Part shown: positions 13,601 through 19,098 of the stretch, in pieces
Position numbering within the stretch: position 1 is the first letter of the stretch
Layout: each line of letters opens with the position of its first letter
Source: Ventricola sp017626895
GTDB taxonomy: Bacteria > Bacillota > Clostridia > Christensenellales > Aristaeellaceae
Direction: 5' to 3'
Length of the DNA stretch: 19,098 nucleotides
NCBI GenBank assembly: GCA_017626895.1
Contig: JAGAHV010000040.1
Location: 1-19,098, forward strand
Made by a program: the position numbers and the translations under genes
The notes under the pieces: generated by a model
The model's input: the letters and a program-made list of their open reading frames with translations, nothing else
Database searches by the model: none
Told to the model about the DNA's origin: nothing

Positions 13601-14767
13601 TCAGCGCAGGAGCGCACGAATTCGCTCGCGCACGGTCTTTGGATCTTTCAGATCATTCAGGTTGATCACATCAATACCAAGTTCCGATGCACGATGATGC
13701 ATGGAAGGGGAGCCCATTTCTGCCGTCACGATGGCCGCGCTGGCCATCTGTCCGCCAAAGCGGGCACGCAAAATCGCCAGTTCGTTCAGTGCCTCCGTCT
13801 TTGCATCGCAGGTCTTGCAGGAAATGAAGACCGAATATACGCCGGCAGTCGCCATCACATCCAGTTCATTGGTAATATTCGCATGTCCCGGCTTCTCGCC
13901 CAGCCAGTCCACAACGGCACTGGTTCGCACATCCTTAAAAATGCCCACATCCAGGCATGCCTTATAGATATACAGTTCAAGAACCGAACCAACATCCCGC
14001 AGCCACGTGCGTGTCCAGGCATCTGCAAAATCAAACCGGACGACGTCATCATCGATATAAAGATCCCGGATCATTCCGATTTTTTCCAGTGCCTGAAGCA
14101 TCTCCACCGGCGCTTTCACTCTGCTGCCGCGTTCTCCTTTTTCAAGATGACCGCCCTCCGCATGCAGCGACGCAGCATCGCTCTGCGAAATGCGTTGGAT
14201 ATAGGTAATGGCCTTTGTCCAGATCCGGCGGTTTTCCATATAGATCTCAAAAAAAGGATCGAACAGATGCATGTACTGGCTGAGAATGCGATTATCCACT
14301 CTGCCCTCACGCATGATTCCGCCGGCCATCCGGAAGCAGTCCTCCACGTTCAGTTCAACCGTACACGGCTTATTGTGGGCAAAGGAGGCATTCTGGATAT
14401 TATAGAACCGGTTTCGCTTTCTGGAATAGGTAAATACGGGGATGCTCTGTTTGGCGCAAAGCATGCCGCCCGCAAAAAGCGCGGACTCCGTTCCGCCCGC
14501 AATGTCCAGTGCGCAGTCCGGATAACGTTCCACGATCTGCTCCAGCTTTTGTTCAACTGCGGCTGCATCGTACAGGCTTGCGGACATAAACACACATTCA
14601 TTCCGGATGCCCCGGTGCCGGAAATACTCACGAATCTGGCCTTGCAGCAGTACATTGCCGGCAATCTCCGGCGGGCAGAGAAAAACCGTTCTTTCCGGCC
14701 TGAACATCTCCGTTCCAAGCACATTTTCAATCGGACGGTCATCGTACAGTTCAATTAATGTTTTCAT
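13601..14767 (-). CDS. CARF-domain nuclease of the Card1/Can2 type (DUF1887)
   Basis: The 388-residue protein has two parts. The N-terminal Rossmann-like region carries 'CALDIAGGTESALFAGGML' (about 85-103), resembling the GGT nucleotide-binding loop of CARF domains. The C-terminal part is a restriction-endonuclease fold: 'GSVLELYIYKACLD' (E264), 'NELDVMA' (D303) and 'VFISCKTC' (K318), followed by the 'AILRARFGGQMASAAIVT' helix-strand seen in DUF1887. In Card1 and Can2, cyclic tetra-adenylate from type III CRISPR turns on DNA and RNA cutting. No Cas10 or type III gene is in the window. The residue two before the catalytic lysine is Ser316, where a Glu is often found, so activity may be altered. 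The ATG has AAGGAG upstream. It is 52 nt downstream of the BMP gene. Confidence 0.85.
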   Translation of the reverse strand: MKTLIELYDDRPIENVLGTEMFRPERTVFLCPPEIAGNVLLQGQIREYFRHRGIRNECVFMSASLYDAAAVEQKLEQIVERYPDCALDIAGGTESALFAGGMLCAKQSIPVFTYSRKRNRFYNIQNASFAHNKPCTVELNVEDCFRMAGGIMREGRVDNRILSQYMHLFDPFFEIYMENRRIWTKAITYIQRISQSDAASLHAEGGHLEKGERGSRVKAPVEMLQALEKIGMIRDLYIDDDVVRFDFADAWTRTWLRDVGSVLELYIYKACLDVGIFKDVRTSAVVDWLGEKPGHANITNELDVMATAGVYSVFISCKTCDAKTEALNELAILRARFGGQMASAAIVTAEMGSPSMHHRASELGIDVINLNDLKDPKTVRERIRALLR

Positions 14768-14819
14768 TTTCGGTCACTCCTTGGGCAAATTGTTCACGCA
14801 GGCTCTTTTCCCTCGAAAA

Positions 14820-16007
14820 TCAGTTCTGAACGGTTATCCCATCCAGAATATAGTGAAAAGACGGAACCGAGGAATCCCCGTTCTCCGTATAGCCTGCCGT
14901 GAGATTGATGGTATCCTCCGGATGATTCGGATCCGTTCCGGTATACGGTCCTTTGAACACCATGTTCCTGCCTTTTCCCAGATCCTCCACGGCCTGCCGG
15001 ACCTTTTCCTCCGTTCCGTACGGAACAAGGTGGGCGTTCAGTTCAAGCATTTCCACCCATCCGCGCGCAAAACCGGCACTCATATCGTTTCCATGTGCCG
15101 TGCCCTCCACCGCCTTTTCAATCGTCTTTCCCTTCATCACGGCTTCAACCGCTCCCAGGATATACGGGGCCCAGTTCACACGCCCGGATACCAGGCTGGT
15201 CGCCGGAGCAATATCCATCATGCTCCGGTGATTTCCCGCATGAAAGACCAGCCGGTCCGCTGCCGCTTCCTCACATGCCGCCGCGGGTCCGAATGTACGG
15301 GAGTGCTGCGCAATCACGATGCACCCCTCGTCAATCATCTCTCTGGCCACCGCTTTTTCTCTCGGATAGCTGCTCCCCGTGTGCGTATACCGGACACGCA
15401 TGCGTGCCTCCGGCGCCACGGACCGCGCCCCCAGATAAAAGGCCGTAAAGGCAGAGATCACCTCCGGATTCGGGTAATTGCCCACAAAGCCGATCATCGC
15501 CTGCTCCGGTTTCAGCACATGCGAGTCAATCAGGTTGCGAAGCTTTGCCCCGGCCACGATCCCGCTGACATACTGATACTGGTATACCTGGCCATTAAAC
15601 GTATGATAATTGGCCGGTCCCTCTGTTCCCACACAGTTCTCACCCGAAACCTGACAGAATTCCACATCCGGATACTGCTCCGCCGTCTCCCGGACCTGTG
15701 TACTGGCGCCATTGGTGAAAATGATTTTGCACCCCTTATCCACCAGTTCCATCAGCGGTTCCTTCGTTTCACTTTCCAGCACGTTCCTGAAGGCGTACAC
15801 ATTGACGCGGTCTCCATATTCCGCTTTCAGGGCACGTTCCGCAAGCGCAAAATTATAGGTATAGGGTGTACTCTCGTCATTCTCATAAATAAATCCCACA
15901 CTGACGGTTCCCATCCCTCCCGGTCCGTACAGGAACCGGGTCACCAGTGCCGTCACGGCAATCAGCAGTACGGCGGTCAGTGTTGCTGCGATATTAATGC
16001 GTTTCAT
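14820..16007 (-). CDS. BMP-family substrate-binding protein (nucleoside-type), membrane-anchored
   Basis: The 395-residue product matches the Bmp/Med family of periplasmic-type binding proteins, which bind purine nucleosides for an ABC transporter or act as sensors. It shows 'VSVGFIYENDE' at the start of the mature part, 'CKIIFTNGAS', 'GIVAGAKL', 'MIGFVGNYPNPEVISAFTAFYLGA', and 'GCIVIAQHS'. One hydrophobic segment spans residues 6-26 (ATLTAVLLIAVTALVTRFL). There is no lipobox cysteine, so it is probably held by an uncleaved anchor and not by lipid. No transporter ATPase or permease is nearby, which favours a sensing role with the upstream HD-GYP gene, 66 nt away. Confidence 0.87.
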   Translation of the reverse strand: MKRINIAATLTAVLLIAVTALVTRFLYGPGGMGTVSVGFIYENDESTPYTYNFALAERALKAEYGDRVNVYAFRNVLESETKEPLMELVDKGCKIIFTNGASTQVRETAEQYPDVEFCQVSGENCVGTEGPANYHTFNGQVYQYQYVSGIVAGAKLRNLIDSHVLKPEQAMIGFVGNYPNPEVISAFTAFYLGARSVAPEARMRVRYTHTGSSYPREKAVAREMIDEGCIVIAQHSRTFGPAAACEEAAADRLVFHAGNHRSMMDIAPATSLVSGRVNWAPYILGAVEAVMKGKTIEKAVEGTAHGNDMSAGFARGWVEMLELNAHLVPYGTEEKVRQAVEDLGKGRNMVFKGPYTGTDPNHPEDTINLTAGYTENGDSSVPSFHYILDGITVQN

Positions 16008-16073
16008 TTTTTATCCTCCACGGTCCGCACTTTTTCCGTTCCAATCCCGCATTTTCATTCCGGCGGAATCCGT

Positions 16074-19000
16074 TCAGGTTGCGGCCGCAGTCTGGCTGTC
16101 GATGGCATCATCATTGTCCGGTCCCTGCCCCGAGTAGAGTTTCTTCAGGTCAATCTCACCCTTGTCAATGAGCCTGAGAAGAATGTCCACAAATTCCGGA
16201 TCGAACTGTGTGCCCCGTCCGTTCTTCATCTCATTGAGCACATACCCGAAATCCATCTGTTTCCGGTACACCCGATTGGCTGTCATGGCATCAAAGGCAT
16301 CGGCAACCCCGATGATTCGTCCGTACAGCGGGATTTCCTCCCCTTTCAGGCCCTGCGGATAGCCTTTCCCGTCGTAACGTTCATGATGGTACAGCGCCCC
16401 GTCAATCACGTGATCAATCAGGGTAAATCCCTTGAGAATTTCCGCGCCGCGGGTCACGTGGCTCTTCATTTGCGCATATTCCTTATCATCAAGACGCCCC
16501 GGCTTATTGAGAACCGCATCCGGAATTCCGATTTTTCCAATATCATGCAGCCTAGCGGCTTTCTCAAGGTTCCGGCACTCCTCCTCGCTGAGCCCCAGTT
16601 CCTTGCCGATCTTATAGGAATAGATGGAGACACGCAGTGAGTGCTGGTTGGTCCGTTTATCCTTGGCATCCACCGCATTGGCAATGGCCAGAATGGTCTG
16701 ATTGCCCATTTCCAGCTGTCTGTCTTTCAGCTGGATTTCTCTTTGCTGTTTTTCAAAATTGCGCCGTTCAATCCCGTGCAGAATGGCTGCCGCCATCCAG
16801 ATGCCAAAGACCATGGCCACCAGAATCACATAAAGAATGAACCAGGTATTGTCGTAGATTTCCTGTGTCTTGATAATCCGGTACAGCCGTTCCTCGAGGA
16901 TGTTCTCCCGTCCGTTGTCAAACACCGCCAGATGCAGGGTGTACGTTCCTGCCGGCAGGTTCGTATACTCAATGGTGCGCAGTTCGCTCTGCATCATGGT
17001 CTTGTACCCGGCATCAAAACCTTCCAGCTTATACCCGACATTCAGATCCTGAATGGTATAGTTGATGATCTCCGGAAACAGTTCAAACCGTCCCACGCCC
17101 CGGTCGATCACGATCGGCTCGCTGTGTTCGACCCGCCGGACCTCCTTGCTGTTGTCCAGCCGAATGCCCGCAATGGACATCCGGTAGCTGGCCGCATGCC
17201 TGGTATACCGGTCCGTATCAATGATAAACAGGCCGGTGTCGCAGGGCAGGAACAGATCTCCCTCTCCGTCATCGTAATTCCAGGAATTGACGGTAAGCGC
17301 GCTGGTGAGGCCCGTCTTCCCGTCGAGCAGATCATAGGACAGCGAGCCGGTGCCAAAAAGCAGGTCCGACCGGTCCACCACATAAATGCCGGCGCTGCTC
17401 ATGACAAACAGCTTTTCCTGATCCTTTGCCCAGATATCATAGTTGTTGTAGTACGGGAAACGATCCAGAAAGCGAATGGAAGAATTCTCATCCATGAAAC
17501 ACAGGCCGTTGCTGGTGACCACAAATACGCCCTCTGACTGCGTATCCGGAATCAGACGCAGAATGACGTCCGAACTGAGTCCGTCCTTCTTTTTGAACAG
17601 CTTCGTAACCTGTCTGTCCTGAATCACCGCAATGCCGTCGCCGTCCGTGCCGGCCAGAATGACGCCGTCTTTCCTCTCAAGCAGGGTCATAATTTTGGTT
17701 TTGATCTTTCCGTCCGAATACCGGATCGTCCCATGAACCTTATGATCCCCGATGAAGGAAATTCCGGTATCCCCTGCCACCACCACCTCCCCGTCACTGA
17801 GTTCCAGGACCGTTCTGGTGGTGTTCCCGAAGCTGCCGTTTTCATCATTATAAATGTACTGGGTTCCATCCGGCTCCACTTCGATCAGGCCCTTGTCATA
17901 CGTGCAGATCCAGAGATGGTCCTTTGAATCGACGCGAAGGCAGCGGATTCGCGTATTCCTGAGCTGCTCCGTCAGCTCATTCGTAATCGGGTTTCTGCAG
18001 GCCCCGTCGACAATATCCAGCCCGTTGTCCGTCCCGATGTAATAGCTGCCCTGCCACTTGTCCACGGCATTGACCACCCGCCGTTCCATCCCGGCCGTGC
18101 TGTAGACATCCTTAAAGGAGGAGGGGGACATCCGCAGAAGCCCCAGCCGTGAGGAGGTAAACCAGAAATTTCCCTGGTAATCGACCAGCATGTGATCGAT
18201 GGAGTTGTTGAACTCATTGGTGTTGATCCTGTCAAAAACACCGGAGCGATTCAGATAGCCGATGCCGCTGTCCGAGGTGATAAACAGCACACCGTCCTCC
18301 AGATATTCCATGTCCTTGATGTTTTTGAGTTCCCCGCAGATGATCTCGCCCTTTTTTTCAAAGACGCCGCCACTGATATCATATGTATAGATATGATTCG
18401 ACGTCGTCCCCGCCAGGAGCGTTCCGTCCGGATCAAACGTACAGGATTTAAACTTCTCATCTCCCTCAACCAGCTGCGCCGAGCTCAGAATCTGTCCGCG
18501 GTTCAGCAGGAAAAGCCGGCCGTCATTGGTCACCGCCGCCACATTTCCGCGCTCATCCGCGCCGACGCTGATGGTGTAATTCATCTCCGTCAGCGTATTC
18601 ACCTGTTTAAGGCCGCTGTTCAGCGTCAGGACCTGCATGCTGCTGGTGGTGCCGATGTAATAATATCCCTCCGAATCCCTGACAATCGCCTTGACGGAAT
18701 TGGAGGGCAGACCTTTCCGGTCATCGATCACGTTGACAACACTTTCATCAATGGCGATGGAAAGACCATTGTCATTCGTTCCGATCCACAGCCGCCCTTC
18801 CTCATCCACATACAGGCAGTTGACATTCCGGACCGAGTCGTAGCCGGAAATCCACCTGAATTCGTTTCCGTTATACCGGTACAGGCCCGCATACGTTCCT
18901 ACCCAGAGAATGCCGTCATGGGTTTCCGCGATATCGTTTGCCTCACCGCACGGCAGCCCGTTGCTGCTGCTGAAAACCGCCTGAACATAATCATTGTAAT

Positions 19001-19098
19001 CCACAAACTCAGGCTCAGCCGCCCTGGCCACCGCACCGCCGCCCAGCACGAGGCACATCACCAGCAGACCGGCCAGTGTCGAAGCCGCGGGCGTTTCC
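16074..19098 (-). CDS. Membrane sensor with beta-propeller, Y_Y_Y and HD-GYP domains (start beyond window edge)
   Basis: This large protein is a likely extracellular-sensing c-di-GMP phosphodiesterase. Residue numbers are counted from the GTG at 19061. After an AxA cleavage site ('ARAAEPEF') come repeated propeller blades of the two-component-regulator type ('DGILWVGTYAGLYRYNG', 'EGRLWIGTNDNGLSI') to about residue 640. A Y_Y_Y segment ('GYKLEGFDAGYKT') follows, then one membrane span at about 740-761 and a short coiled stretch. The cytoplasmic HD-GYP domain has H807, 'RLHDIGKIGIP' (HD 839-840) and 'HHERYDGKGYPQGL' (GYP 900-902), with all key residues intact. The frame is open upstream of 19061 to the window edge (reading ETPAASTLAGLL), and the short N-terminus from GTG lacks positive residues, so the real start is outside. 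It heads a minus-strand group with the BMP and CARF genes. Confidence 0.9.
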   Translation of the reverse strand, partial: ETPAASTLAGLLVMCLVLGGGAVARAAEPEFVDYNDYVQAVFSSSNGLPCGEANDIAETHDGILWVGTYAGLYRYNGNEFRWISGYDSVRNVNCLYVDEEGRLWIGTNDNGLSIAIDESVVNVIDDRKGLPSNSVKAIVRDSEGYYYIGTTSSMQVLTLNSGLKQVNTLTEMNYTISVGADERGNVAAVTNDGRLFLLNRGQILSSAQLVEGDEKFKSCTFDPDGTLLAGTTSNHIYTYDISGGVFEKKGEIICGELKNIKDMEYLEDGVLFITSDSGIGYLNRSGVFDRINTNEFNNSIDHMLVDYQGNFWFTSSRLGLLRMSPSSFKDVYSTAGMERRVVNAVDKWQGSYYIGTDNGLDIVDGACRNPITNELTEQLRNTRIRCLRVDSKDHLWICTYDKGLIEVEPDGTQYIYNDENGSFGNTTRTVLELSDGEVVVAGDTGISFIGDHKVHGTIRYSDGKIKTKIMTLLERKDGVILAGTDGDGIAVIQDRQVTKLFKKKDGLSSDVILRLIPDTQSEGVFVVTSNGLCFMDENSSIRFLDRFPYYNNYDIWAKDQEKLFVMSSAGIYVVDRSDLLFGTGSLSYDLLDGKTGLTSALTVNSWNYDDGEGDLFLPCDTGLFIIDTDRYTRHAASYRMSIAGIRLDNSKEVRRVEHSEPIVIDRGVGRFELFPEIINYTIQDLNVGYKLEGFDAGYKTMMQSELRTIEYTNLPAGTYTLHLAVFDNGRENILEERLYRIIKTQEIYDNTWFILYVILVAMVFGIWMAAAILHGIERRNFEKQQREIQLKDRQLEMGNQTILAIANAVDAKDKRTNQHSLRVSIYSYKIGKELGLSEEECRNLEKAARLHDIGKIGIPDAVLNKPGRLDDKEYAQMKSHVTRGAEILKGFTLIDHVIDGALYHHERYDGKGYPQGLKGEEIPLYGRIIGVADAFDAMTANRVYRKQMDFGYVLNEMKNGRGTQFDPEFVDILLRLIDKGEIDLKKLYSGQGPDNDDAIDSQTAAAT

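Noticed and set aside
14607..16640. 677-residue plus-strand frame
   Set aside because: It runs antisense across the CARF nuclease, BMP and HD-GYP genes, with histidine/arginine-rich composition typical of reverse-strand shadows.

Overview
The window looks like chromosomal DNA of a Bacillota species, probably a gut-type Clostridia or Erysipelotrichia lineage. The signs are strong GGAGG ribosome sites, Gram-positive style TTGACA/TATAAT promoters, a YolD/Y-family polymerase pair, an XRE-ImmA pair, a two-component-propeller HD-GYP protein and a secreted protein with a 'YVGIWV' start. The exact family cannot be fixed from the sequence alone.

Layout. 1-96: first 32 codons of a LysR-type regulator (minus strand, cut by the window edge). 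343-1404: a secreted protein gene (minus) that appears shortened by an in-frame TGA. 1514-2517: a type I-E CRISPR array of 17 repeats and 16 spacers, period exactly 61 bp. 2453-2620: a broken cas1. 2623-10073: a complete type I-E interference operon, cas3-cse1-cse2-cas7e-cas5e-cas6e (minus), driven by a clear promoter at 10127-10155. 10232-13597: a divergent plus-strand cassette of XRE repressor, ImmA/IrrE-like metallopeptidase, Y-family DNA polymerase and YolD-like protein, ending at a perfect bidirectional terminator. 13601-19098: three minus-strand genes, an HD-GYP sensor (cut by the edge), a BMP-family binding protein and a CARF-nuclease of the Card1/Can2 (DUF1887) type.

The most notable result is at the end of the cas operon. 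Two bases after cas6e, the first 34 codons of a type I-E cas1 are present. At codon 35 the sequence switches directly into a perfect CRISPR repeat. The rest of cas1, all of cas2 and the array leader are missing. The simplest reading is a deletion that fused the cas1 start to the inside of the array, giving a system that may still interfere but cannot adapt. Its crRNAs would have to come from cas-operon read-through. The repeat orientation (5' handle GTGATCC) and the degenerate last repeat at 1514 agree with minus-strand transcription.

The second is that three spacers match diverged versions of the two genes next to the array. Spacers at 1664-1696 and 1786-1818 both match the translation start of LysR genes, on opposite strands. 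The spacer at 2152-2184 matches the secreted protein gene. The differences are mostly silent, so the targets are homologues of these genes elsewhere, but one spacer keeps a perfect 14-nt seed match to the local LysR gene.

The plus-strand cassette looks like a DdrO/IrrE-style or ImmR/ImmA-style damage response: a repressor with three 13-bp operator repeats over its own start site, a protease that could inactivate it, and an error-prone polymerase as output. The CARF nuclease normally answers to cyclic oligoadenylate made by type III CRISPR, and no type III gene is present here.
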